NCBI RefSeq assembly: GCF_043290135.1
Contig: NW_027464601.1
Location: forward strand, 4,262,001-4,326,000
DNA length: 64,000 nucleotides
DNA from: Rhipicephalus microplus
Taxonomy: Eukaryota; Arthropoda; Arachnida; Ixodida; Ixodidae
Direction of reading: 5' to 3'
Below, piece after piece: positions 34,438-45,200 of the stretch; the first letter of the stretch is position 1, and every line of letters begins with the position of its first letter. The position numbers and the translations under genes were made by a program. The notes beneath the pieces were generated by a model that worked only from the letters and a program-made list of their open reading frames with translations, did not search any database and was not told the DNA's origin.

Positions 34438-35906
34438 TTCTTGCCTTACTTCGCAGTCCGACAGGAACTGTCTTGTGTCGAAGACTTGCTTTTCCGCAAT
34501 TAACGCGTGATTCCCCCTGCTTCTTTCCGTAACAAGCTAATACAGCTTGCCCATGAGGCCCATCCAGGCATTGTCCGCACCAAACAGAATCTCCGAGACA
34601 GGTACTGGTGGTCAGTCTTAGACAAGCAGGTCGAGCATGCAGTTTGCAACTGCCACATATGTCAGGCAGCTGACAAGTCTTCCAAATCTCCATTTTCTCC
34701 GTTGCAGCCAGTCCAGTGGCCTGATCGGCCTTGGCAGAAACTCGGCATGGACATCATCGGTTCTTTGCATAATGTTCCGCAAAATGCCTGGTTCATTGTT
34801 TCTTTCATCGACTACCATTCCAAATGGCCAGAGCTTTGTTTCACACATATGGTTACTTCTGAGGTCATCATTTAGTTTCTGTTTTCAATATTCAGCCGGG
34901 AAGGTTTTCCTGATGCCATAGTTACGGACAATGGTCCACAGTTTCAGTCCCAACATTTCGAGGCTTTTTTTTTTCACAACGAGGAATTCAGCACTTGAGG
35001 TCATCAGTTTTCTATCCCCAATCAAATGGGCAAATCGAGCGCTTTAATCGCGTTCTGAAGGAACATATCCAGATCGCCCAATTAGAGCACCGTCTCATCA
35101 AGCAAGTCTTGAGTGAATGTTTAGCTTCGTACAGGTTCACACCACAAGGCACCACTGTAGTGTCTTCTGCTCAACTTCTCCACGGTAGGCAACCGCGAGT
35201 TGCTCTCGACATAGTCTCTTTGCCTCGTAACATAGCAGTGTCTTCTCCTGATCAAATACGTACCAGGGTTTTTTCTCATCAACAAGCAATGAAAAAGTAT
35301 GTCGACACCCGTCGAGGTGCAAAGCAGTCCAAAGTTCGCACTGGCGATCTAGTCAAGGTTCGTGTGCCAGGCAAGCGCCCCAAGTATCGGGGTCCTTACA
35401 AAGTCTTGGGCCAGGTTAGCCCCACTTCTTTTCGCTTAAGTGATGGTAACATCTGGAATGCTACGCGCCTTGTTATTTTTCTACGGATTCGCCTTCAACA
35501 CCTAAAAGTCTTCCCCATCACGTTCCGTCCACGCCTTTCAACTATGCATAAGACTGTTACATGTGGTCTCCATGTACCGGAAATTCTTCTTCAAGGGGGG
35601 AGGAGTAACCAGTTGGTGTCGCTGGTTCAAGTACACCAAGTCTTACGGTTCACTTCGAACTTTCAAATACGGCTGAGACCGTTGAACCGGACTCCGGTCC
35701 ACAAAATTCTTCCGAAGCTCAGGCTGCGAGCTCTGATGAGACCGCGACTTTTAACGCTCGTTCAGAGCTTTCACAACCTTCTACTGCTCTTGATGTGTCA
35801 CATCAGAGCAAAATTGACCAAGGTGCAGAGACACCTGATTCTACACCCAAAAGGGCCCGCCCTAAGCGGAAGCGAAAGGAGCCGCGTCGGTTCGAAGACT
35901 ACGTGA
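34438..35906 (+). pseudogene. pol: E3 pol, integrase part
   Basis: In frame with the RT-RNase H part but separated by two stops (34435-34437 and near 34504). Zinc-binding part: LAHEAHPGIVRTKQNLRD, then CNCHICQ. Catalytic core: KLGMDIIGSL and YHSKWPELCF, then a stop at 34873 and a frame change, then AIVTDNGPQF (34918) and FYPQSNGQIERFNRVLKEH (35010). A GPYKVLGQVSPTSFRL motif near 35391 is the GPY/F-type C-terminal module. The tail to 35906 is basic and poorly conserved. Dead by multiple lesions. Confidence 0.8.
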
Positions 35907-36193
35907 TGAAGAACTCTTGTTCATTACTGCTGTGAACATTATTGTTCTGTGAAAAGGTCTAATGCATTCAAATCAATATTGTACTGAGTTGTGTACATTT
36001 TTTTCGGTGCATTTTCAGGACTTCCATTGTACATTTTTTCAGTGCATTTTCAGGACTCATAGTGTGCGAGTGTGGTGTACCGTGCTATGAATTTTCATGT
36101 GTTCTATTGTACATACCTTGTATAACACGTCGGTATCGATCATGTATAATTATAAACAGTGTATAGGTGAACTTCTTTCGAGGAGGGGATGAT

Positions 36194-36461
36194 TGTTCTG
36201 TTCTGGGTTTTCGGTTTTGGTTTCGGAATGACTTGTGAGGATGCCAGGGGGCGCCGCTCTGGCATCCAGGATTTCAAGGCGACTGTAAAATAAAAGGAGT
36301 GTGCGTTGGGTAACCGTGAAATGCGGTTGTTGTTCTTCTCTTCGGCGCTTCGCACCAACCCACGTGTTCGGGCTGGTCGGCGTCCCCGCCGGCCGTGTAC
36401 GTCACCGTCGGCCGTCTTCTTCTTCTGCTTCGTCGGGACCAGCCAGCCCCCAACACAGCAA
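36194..36461 (+). repeat. E3 3' LTR
   Basis: 268 bp partner of 31016-31276 with a 6-base TTTGGT-type expansion near its start and scattered substitutions. Its outer edge abuts the integrase relic at 36462. Confidence 0.85.
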
Positions 36462-37025
36462 TATGGTCATAACTTACTCCCCGTCATGCCAGCACATCTT
36501 CGTACGACTGTCCTCAACCAACTTCATGACGCTCCTTCGGCGGGCCACTTGGGCATCTCTCGCACATACGACCATGTACGTCGTCGTTTCTTTTGGCCAG
36601 GTCTTGCCCGTTTTGTTCAACGCAACGTCGCCGCTTGTGAGCCCTGCCAGCGCCGCAAAAAGCCATCATCCCTACCAGCGGGATTCCTTCAGCCGATCGA
36701 CATTCCCACTGAACCTTTTTTTTGAGTTGGCCTCGACCTGCTTGGCCCATTCCCAATCTCCAGCTTAGGCAGCAACTGGATTGCTGTCGCCACTGAGTAT
36801 GCGACATGGTACGCTATTACACGAGTTGCGCAACCACTGTGGCGGACTTTATGGTAAATGATATTATTTTAGTAGAGGGAGCTCCACGCTAACTTCTCAC
36901 TGACCGAGGCGGGACCTTTCTATCAGCTGTCATTGATGAAATCCTGCGCTCTTGCTCTGCCAAGCACAAATTTGTCACTTCGTACCATCCACAAACGAAC
37001 GGTCTTACGGAGCGCCTCAACCGCA
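36462..37025 (+). pseudogene. E2-like integrase relic
   Basis: Plus-strand frame with the integrase zinc-binding region (HDAPSAGHLGISRTYDHVRR, then CEPCQRRKKP) and core parts (VGLDLLGPFPISSL, LTDRGGTFLS, YHPQTNGLTERLN). It matches the E2 integrase in wording but carries a stop at 36723 and frame changes. It begins with no LTR or RT, directly at the outer edge of the E3 3' LTR, and ends near 37025. This is a fragment of a different E2-family copy. Confidence 0.8.
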
Positions 37026-37289
37026 TTTATGGCTGTGTTTCTTGGCATTATTGTATGTTAGTTCTCAATTATATTGGTTCTAGAAACAAAAGGGTGGGGG
37101 TGTCAAAACTTACACACACTTTCCTCCATTCATAGCGAGGGTCTTGCTCTGGTAGACATATTGCCTTGAGGTGGTGTACGAAGAATTACTGATCAGCTGC
37201 CATCTCCGGCAAAAAAATTAATATCCCCCACTCGCCGTAATGCCAACAGGTGGCGCTGACTGGCGCTCCTATATCAAGCCTTTGGGGGA

Positions 37290-38530
37290 ACTGCAGAATG
37301 GGTTTCGGAAACACAGGAGCTTTCAAGACAATCTGTTCTTACTGACGCAGTGCATCGAAGTAGCAGAAAACAAACTCAGGCCCTTTGGCTAGCATTTTTG
37401 GATATCAAGGGAGCGAATGGTAGCGTGGTTCAAGAGGAATTGTGGGGGATACTAGACATACTGGATTTGGAAGATTGAGTCACTAATCTTTTAAAGGAAA
37501 TCTATAAAAGTAACAAGGTAGTTATAAAGTGGGAAAAACAGGTATCCAAGCCCACAGAGGTGAAACGTGGACTTAGGCAGGGGTGTCCACTGTCACCCTT
37601 GATATTCATGATATACCTAGAAGAATTAGAGGCCAAATTAGAGGGAAGTGGACTTTGCTTCAACCTCTCTTTAGTCAAACAAGGAAAACTCATTCATCAG
37701 GCACTACCAACATTAATGTACGCAGATGATATAGTGTTAATGGCCGACAACAAGGAAGATTTGCAGAGATTGCTGGACATCTGCAGTAGTGAGGGAGATA
37801 CGTTAGATTTTAGAGTCAATAAGAAAAAATCAGCAATCATGATTTTTAGTGATAATGAAGGTAGTGAGCTTAGAATACAGGAGGTCACGCTGGAGATAAC
37901 AGATAAATACAAATATCTGGGCGTATGGATAAGCAATGGGACCGAGTACCTAAGGTAATACGAAATACACGTGACGACGTAACAAATAAAGTAATAAATA
38001 ACAAATAACGTAACGGTAACACAAATAACGTAATAAAGGTAACAAGAATGCAGCAGTGATGAGATATAGGGCTCTGTGGAATTACAATAGGTATGATGTT
38101 GTGAGACGATTTTAGAAAGGGGTCATGAAACCAAGGCATATCTGTCCAAATACGAAGGGGTAGACATAGTATGCAGTGCGTGTGGAGAGGAAGAAAAAAC
38201 TGCCGAGCACTTGATAATGTTCTGTAAAGGGCTTCACCCTAAAGTTCAGGATGATGGCGCAGAGTTTTTCAGGGCACTCGGGTTTAGAGACAGGGAGGGC
38301 AAAATAGACCTTAAGCGGGTAGACTTAACTAGAAGGGGGGTTATCTGATTGGTGGCTAAAGTCAAGTGAAAATTAAACCCTTCACTGCAAAGAAGAATCC
38401 TCAACCTCACCATTTAAAAGAAAAAAAAAGATAAATCTATTGGTTTGTTCCCTAAGTTTTACGGCTAGATGGCGTTAGCCGCCGCCTGATCTAAAGGGAC
38501 AGCCACATCCATCTATCCATCCATCCATAT
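37290..38530 (+). mobile_element. LINE fragment, RT to 3' tail
   Basis: Reverse transcriptase in broken frames: ELQNGFRKHRSFQDNLF near 37295, RGLRQGCPLSPLIFMIYLEE (37567-37626) and MYADDIVLMAD near 37718 (active-site ADD kept), then KYKYLGVW near 37908. The C-terminal zinc cluster CSACGEEEKTAEHLIMFC is near 38175. The 3' end carries (CCAT)n at 38508-38529, the usual tail of this tick LINE type as far as I recall. 5' truncated, with several stops. Confidence 0.75.
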
Positions 38531-39710
38531 TTACGCGTACATATATAGACTCTTAAGTGGACGGAGACATGACCGCCACTGTAGCTCCGTAGTAGTGCAT
38601 TGTACGGATTATTCGAAAGCCACAGGTCTGCATCCTAGCTTCAAAAAGGTTTTTTTTTCAATCTCCTTTCTTACTTACGATTTACACTACAATTACTTCT
38701 AACAACAGTTCCTATACATTTTTTGGTATTCGTTAGTTCTGAAAAATTATGTGTCTATCAAACAATAAATGATCCCTTAAAATTTACCCCAGGCTCAACG
38801 AGGTCTTCCAATATATGTATTCCGGTATACTTTTCTAAGTATCTCTGCCCAGGTCTGTCTGATATATATTGTAAAAAGCGCATTTGTACAGCCTCCACAG
38901 GGTGTTACCATGGCGCTGCCGATAGCGTGCCGGGATGCGGACCGAGGGCTCATCTCATGGACTCCTAGTAACGAACTTTTGTCTTTGCAATTTTAATCGT
39001 GTAGATTTCTTCGGCGTTATTTCGGTTACAGAAAAGCGTAACTGAAATCTTGTTGGACCCCGGTCTAAAACACTTTCACGTTAAACCTGCACGTGTACAC
39101 TTGAAAGCCGATCACAGTTATTTTCCAACATTAAACTTTCAATAAATTAGCTAAATTCGACCCAGAAAATTATCCAAGGCATAATAAAGGAAAACGCCCC
39201 TAATTCCGCACAGCGACAAAAAAAAAACTCTGCATTTCTCTTGCGAAGGTTGGAAACATGGTGTGTTATGCAATTACGCCGTAAAAGAAGAACGAAGCCC
39301 GTGTTCATGTGTCATGCACAGCTGTATTTTGTACAGCGATGGTTTGTGACGGGGCGGGCGTCGCGTCAAAAGTCCTTTCGAAACGTGGACCAGAAGTCGC
39401 AGCTCTCCCGGCCGGCATTCATCTGGCTTGTGTCGGGACACGAGAAGGCCTTTGTGAAATGCTGAGAGTTGCGCAGTGGGTTGTTGATACTGTAAATGCG
39501 AAATCAACAACAGAAAACCACAGAGTTAGCACGCCTTCCAACAAGGATACGATTGATGTAGTTAAAAGTTTTTTGAGAATCCCGTTCTTTTTGGCGGGCG
39601 TATTTTGCTACCATTACCACTTGCACTTGAAATATTTCCGCTATAGTTCGTACAGGTATGATCCATCTGTAGAGCATAATACTTGTCTGCTCGACTAACT
39701 TCCTACTACG
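38531..39710. other. no gene; contains one copy of a dispersed repeat
   Basis: Apart from the repeat at 38806-39080 I see no feature. Frames near 39241-39698 have no recognised domain. Confidence 0.4.
38806..39080 (+). repeat. dispersed repeat, copy 1
   Basis: Shares the blocks AATATATGTATTCCGGTATA, GGGTGTTACC, CTCCTAGTA and GTTGGACCCCGG-like sequence, in order, with 41016-41315. Overall identity is perhaps 75-80 percent by eye. No terminal repeats were identified. Confidence 0.7.
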
Positions 39711-39944
39711 GCCCCGCCGCGGTGGTCTAGTGGCTAAGGTACTCGGCTGCTGACCCGCAGGTCGCGGGTTCGATTCCCGGCTGCGGCGGCTGCATTTTCG
39801 ATGGAGGCGGAAATGTTGTAGGCCCGTGTACTCAGATTTGGGTGCACGTTAAAGAACCCCAGGTGGTCAAAAGTTTCGGAGCCCTCCACTACGGCGTCTC
39901 AAATCAAATGGTGGTTTTGGGACGTTAAACCCCACAAGTCAATC
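39711..39944 (+). mobile_element. intact tRNA-headed SINE with exact target duplication
   Basis: A 234-bp element. The head (39716-39787, 72 bases) can fold as a tRNA: acceptor GCCGCGG/CTGCGGC, A box TGGTCTAGTGG and B box GGTTCGATTCC. The body includes GTGCACGTTAAAGAACCCCA and ends GGGACGTTAAACCCCACAAG before a short tail. The 14-base duplication AACTTCCTACTACG (39697-39710 and 39945-39958) is perfect, so this is the youngest SINE in the window and a reference for the other six. Confidence 0.95.
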
Positions 39945-40439
39945 AACTTCCTACTACGAGCTACTATGAGTAAATATCAACATAGGCCGCAATCTAGGCC
40001 ACAATCCTGCTACGCGCGTGGCGAATGCGTTTGCTGGAGATGGCACTCGACAATCTCCATTCAAAGATGTTACTTCGTGCGACATAATTCAATAAATATT
40101 ACCAAATTTAGGGGCTTTGCTGAATTCGCCTAACTGTAGTCAATATAGCTCGAGCAAGTAAAGATGAGCAAAAAATAATAATTCGAGGTAAATATAACAC
40201 TTCCAACAAAAAGTGCGTTGAAAATTCTGTATAGGTAAACTAAATTTTGCAAACGAAATTTGGATGTTAAATTGAAACTTCTGTAAGTTAAATTTTGGAT
40301 GTTAGATGTGAACTGGAGTAATTATTGCCTCATCTTATTCTGGCAAGCTGAGTTTGCAGGGACGCCCACAATCGGAATGAAAAAACTTGTGAGACGCAAA
40401 GCGTGTGGGAGATATATATCTAAACGTTTATTTGAAAAA
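39945..40439. other. no gene recognised
   Basis: AT-rich, no supported feature. Confidence 0.4.
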
Positions 40440-40640
40440 GAAAAAAGTAAAAAAAAAGATACGGGGTGCATGTGGGTGGGGCCCCTACTCCAGGGCTCCA
40501 CTGGTTTTAGCGGCCCGCTGCGCCTGGTTGAGGATCGCTATAGTTGCACGCCCAGATCCTTGCTGGCGAGCTAACTCTCCCACTGCTTCCTTGCGGAAAT
40601 TTCGGCGGATGTTTACGGCGAGTTAATTTTGGTTGGCCTG
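40400..40640 (-). pseudogene. 3' end of another LINE
   Basis: Minus-strand translation in broken frames gives EAVGELARQQ, DLGVQL and NQAQRAAKTSGALE, then a stop and a 3' stretch with CAAATAAACG. It resembles the conserved C-terminal end of a tick LINE polyprotein (W..LAS.D..VQL....ARRAA...GAL), recalled from general knowledge. Only this end is present. Confidence 0.4.
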
Positions 40641-41015
40641 TTCTGACAATTTCACGTTATGTGGGCGAGAGTGGGCCTGCCTACGCACCACGGACAACTA
40701 TCGCTATACATCGCAGGGTGAATGACATGCTTGAAGGAAAGGTTTGGATATGTGTTTGTATATGGCGCCAGTCATAAGAGTTCTACCCGGTAAAAGCTGT
40801 GTGTGGTACACTGTACCTTCGTTGCTCAAGCCGTTGGTCTTCAAGAATATCTCGCGGTAAAAAGGGTAAAAGCGTATGAGAGAACTAACTGCGCACTGCA
40901 TACGCCTTTTCCGACAGTGTTGCTTGCAACACATTGCCTACCAGGTTGGTGGCGTTATAAGATACCCCGGTTCATCATGCAGACTGAGCCTGCCAGAAAA
41001 CGTTAGTTCGACGAG

Positions 41016-41315
41016 TCCGAGATGTCTCGCAATATATGTATTCCGGTATAATTTTCTAAGCATCCCGGCCCAGGGCTGTCTGAGATATAATGTAGAAAAG
41101 CGCATTCCTACGGCCTCCCCAGGGTGTTACCGTGGTGCTGTGAATAGCGTGCGACGCTGCTACTATCGTGGACCGAGAGCTTGTGAGTTGGGCTCCTAGT
41201 AGCGCAATTTTGTCATAGCAATTTCAGTTGTGTGGATTTTCTCGACGTTATTGTGGTTCCAGAAATGCGTCACTGAATGCATGTTAGACCCCGAAGTAAA
41301 ACTCTGATAAAAAGT
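41016..41315 (+). repeat. dispersed repeat, copy 2
   Basis: Partner of 38806-39080 in the same orientation, about 2.2 kb away. Differences are scattered, so this is an old repeat family rather than a recent local duplication. Confidence 0.7.
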
Positions 41316-42173
41316 TAGCGCATAATACTGATCATCGGGCTTCTACGCAGGATGAGAGTTTTGCCCATACAATCAGTCAAGCGTGTTTGTAGACATTTAT
41401 GTCATAAGGTATGCACACCTCCGCTGTCTTACAAAGGTTGGTGTGGTGACGTGCACAATGGCACCGTAGTATGCATGACGACACGAAAACATCGTACATA
41501 GAAGAGTCGTGTGATGACTAGGAATGAGAATGTGAAAGCTCACTAGTTATATACACATACGCAGTGATCGGGATGTCAACTGTATGCTGTTGACAATTGG
41601 TGCTAGTGGTACTATATCTTTTACCACACGCAGAAGCTTTCAACACTTCCTTCACTGTGCCCACTTTAGTCAAGAAGGGTGAACGCGAAAGGTCGACTAG
41701 CGTCTTGGCCTACCGTACTTATTAGAATACACTCAGCATTAGTCATCACTGGCTACGTCGGGAAGGGATCAATAATCTTGGCTGCACGGTGGTAATATTG
41801 TGTACTGTTGGCGTGCTACTATTGTTTACTGTTGAGTGGTACCATATCATGGCCAAATGACTAATGTTGTGCAATAAAATGTCAAATTTGGCTAATGTAG
41901 GTCAGTGGTGGCTCGTTTGTGCCGTCCACGCTAGTGTACCATCGCTTTCTATTTCAGAAATGAAACGATCCTCATGCTCACTTACATAGAGAAGAAACCC
42001 AGTGGTCTTTCCAGTAATTTCATTGTTACTGTTTTTCACTTCCTGCAGTTATATGCTGTACCTTGAAGGACAGCTCACAGCCTCCTATTTTACTCTGGTC
42101 ATAAAAGAAATAGGTTTATTTTAAGAATTCCAAGATCAGCGCGGAAAAAAGAAGATGAGCAACAGCTTCTTAC
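41316..42173. other. no exon recognised downstream of M13 exon 8
   Basis: The final M13 exon is expected downstream on the minus strand. It should carry the conserved Asn-rich and C-terminal Cys-x-Trp motif. I could not find it here or further left. Confidence 0.4.
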
Positions 42174-42250
42174 CGATACTTGTTGGGGCTGAAGGTACCG
42201 TTGTTGATCAGCTCGTCCACGGCCTCGCGTGTCGTCTTCTCGCAGAAAGA
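42174..42250 (-). CDS. M13-like exon H (C-terminal lobe)
   Basis: 77 bp, acceptor CTTCCAG, donor TCG|GTAAGA, ends in phase 2. Encodes SFCEKTTREAVDELINNG and TFSPNKYR. It aligns with VWC...VHSPGNFR of neprilysin. The histidine that stabilises the transition state is Phe here, while SP and the final Arg remain. Confidence 0.75.
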
Positions 42251-45200
42251 CTGGAAGTTAAAACCGTCTCCAGATTACTTGGATGTATTTGATAGTCGGT
42301 ACGGCTTTTTATGGAATAGCATTCGCATGCGCTCACGCACTCGATGTATTCGACTCACATCAATGTGAAGTAATTTTGCGTAACCACTTCAAAGCTCGAC
42401 TATAAGAATTCTCCATTTTGTGCTGCGTAATAGGTGATGATGTGAGTAGCTCGTAACACAGGCAGTTTTATTTAACTATTTTACAAGCTCTCTGAAAGCC
42501 TAGTAAGATGCACCAGCAACACAATTTATTAGAGATGGTCAAGCACTATTCAGAAAGAAAGGCTGAAACTCACCTCTGCCAAGGAGTAGAAAAAAAGCTG
42601 GTCCGAGGACACGTGATGAAGACCTTGTAGCCTGTAGTCCGGGAAAGGGTAGGCTTTTTCGTAGATTAGCTTCCTGAAGAACTTCAAGTCAGACATAAAA
42701 AAGCAGTGAATTCACTTTTGTATTTGTTGTTTTTATTTAGGAGACACTTCAAAGTTTCCGTTTACTCGAAGAATGACGGAGAAGTTTAATGGCAAGATGT
42801 CGTTTTAAATCAGCACGCTTTATGACAGTGGGGCAAGATGGAGGTGCAGTACACAAGACGAAAACTATAGACCTCATATATTTCTAACCACTACAACATA
42901 GTTTTTGTTAGTGAAAAGAACTCGAGCAAACAATTCAGCAGGAAAAAAATCAACATGAAGTGCAAACATTTACAAAATCACTGGAGGAACGAACTAGTTA
43001 TTGATTAAGAAAGCCACCTGTTGAATAAAATTTTACTGTTAAGCTTTCCTTCATGCATGTACTCAGTGCGTAATTGTGTCAAGAACTTCGCATAAAGACA
43101 TTGAATTGTATTTGTAGTGTCTGAGAATTTCGTTATTGTGTGAATAAATTATGAATTAATTTATCCGCTTATTTCACTTTGTCATTCTACTGTTCCTCAA
43201 AGTTCTTGATCCACATGAGGCATGGATCTTTTGCTTGCCTGATATAGGCACTTGCAAAACTGTGTGAGCCAAAGCAATCTTATTCAAAACTGTTTGTCTG
43301 AAAGCTGGCGTTATATCAAGTCACTCTGATAGAAGTGGCCAGTACACCTAACACACTTTCCTCCCACTGAAGTCTTGGGTAGATAAAGTTCAAAACGTAA
43401 AGATCACGTGGAATTCCGTTGAGCAGCCGTCGGTAAGATGGGTATTTGTCCACCTCGCCGGCTTCTGCGATCTCCACATGGTGCCGAGGTCAATGAAGGC
43501 AAATTAGGTTTCCTGACTGGCACAATGCGGGAAAAGCTAATGACATATCCCTATCGGAAAAATTGCCATGGTGGATACTGGAAAACATGGTGGGCGTAGT
43601 GGAAATAATAGTGGGCATGGTGGAAATAATAGTTGGCATGGTGGAAATTATGATGGCTATGGTGGGACGTAGTGGAAAATATGGTGGTTATGCCGGGACA
43701 TACTGGGCGGTATCGTGTACAGATGATTGGTAAAGTGGAAATGATGGTGGAAAGTAGAGGCTAGATAGTGGGCAATATTGGGACACTCTGCTCACCATTG
43801 CGATAATGCTGGGAAGTCCTAAGCATATAGTGGGTGGTGCTTATTATGGTGGGATACATGGTTTACCAAGCTGAGAAACTCTTCCCACCATTGCGATAAT
43901 GCTGGGAAGCAGTTAGCAGATGATGGGTGGGCTTATAATGGCAGGCAATTTATATAGTGTGCTAAGCTGGGATCTCTACACTACATGTTCTACCACCCTG
44001 ATTTCCACCGAAGGTTAGGCCTACCGACCGAGCCCGTACAGTTGTGTTATCCGTGCTTCCGGGTTTCAGAATACACGATTTGGATGATTAAGTATGACAA
44101 TACAGCGCAGCCATGGCATCAATTACCCTAAATGAAGCATTTTTTGTGTATGGTGTCTGCTCAAGAAGCAACAAACATCGATGCGACGCGAGAAAAGCAC
44201 TCCCAGAGAACGTAAGTGTCTTCTCACCGATAGCCGCCGGTCGCACTCGCCGGCACTACTCTAGCTTTTGTACGAGAACTCAGACGTGGCAATTCGTATG
44301 CTTGGTGAACCAATATGATAGCGTAATGTTTCCGGCACACTGCATTCGTTTTGGCCAAGCCGTTATGTAGTTGTTGCTTTAGCGAAAGAGCTACAGCATT
44401 GCGCTGGCGCGACCGCCCTCTACATTGCGCGAAAAGCATCCCAATACTCGATCAAATAAATTAGGCGGGCGTATCTTTGGAATGAGCCTAGAAGCGTCAT
44501 AAAGCGTGAGCAGATGTCGCCCTTTAGAACGAGCGCGAAACGGATATCAAACTTGGCAGACCCCGCCGGTAGACTGTTGCTGCTCCCCAGTCCACTTGTT
44601 TTTTTTTCTTGAAATTGTGAATTGTAAAAAACAATAGCACTAGTGCCTTTAACATAGTGGTAATCGTTACAGGCCGCAGTTGCTTGTGTTTAATGAATCT
44701 GCAATTTTTAGTAGCAGGTGTAGATCTTGTCTATGTTGTGTACACGACAAACATAATTTAAGTTAAACCGTAAGTTTGTATGCCAACTAAGTATTTAACA
44801 CACAATCAACGTCATGTTGGGGTGGCGCAGTGGTTAGCGTCTTCGAAGGGGAATCCGCCGGTTGCACGCTCGATCCTCCGTGGCGCCTTGTTTTTTTTTA
44901 CGGGACGGGTGTTTTTTATATTGTTTTTATAGAATTCTTTTTTATTTTTTGTGGCAGCTCGTCACGGTGATTCTGACGTCATTTCGCGCTCAAGCGTTGC
45001 CGGCACAGCAGCACCCACCATATCCCACCACGCGCCCTGGTGGGCGTCTCCCACCATTCACCCACTACATTAATCCACTATAATGGTCGGTGGTGGTTTA
45101 CACCATGCCCACCATTCGTTTTTTTTTCGATAGGGATGGAATTACGATGGGAGGGAATCTCCGCCTTTGAGAGTAGGTGAGGTTACAACTGGGCGTACCA

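Larger units (their letters stand above)
31016..36461 (+). mobile_element. Ty3/gypsy LTR retrotransposon E3 (second lineage)
   Basis: LTRs at 31016-31276 and 36194-36461 start TGTT and end ACACAGCA. They differ at about a dozen or more sites, including a 6-base insertion, so E3 is older than E1 and E2. The primer site TGGCGACGAGGACG begins at 31278. The purine tract GAGGAGGGGATGA precedes the 3' LTR. Gag, protease, RT, RNase H and integrase are all present but broken by several stops and shifts. Motifs differ from E1 and E2 (for example FGLASAPAVFKKMM and SKWPE), placing it in another gypsy lineage, perhaps Mag-like. No target duplication is seen. Confidence 0.85.

Noticed and set aside
39716..39787. 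Possible tRNA gene
   Set aside because: It is the head of a SINE with a target duplication and a shared body; other copies have the same head.
42650..42681. Alternative acceptor TTCTTCAG for M13 exon G
   Set aside because: It would start the exon out of phase and lose the FFRKLIYEKAY frame.
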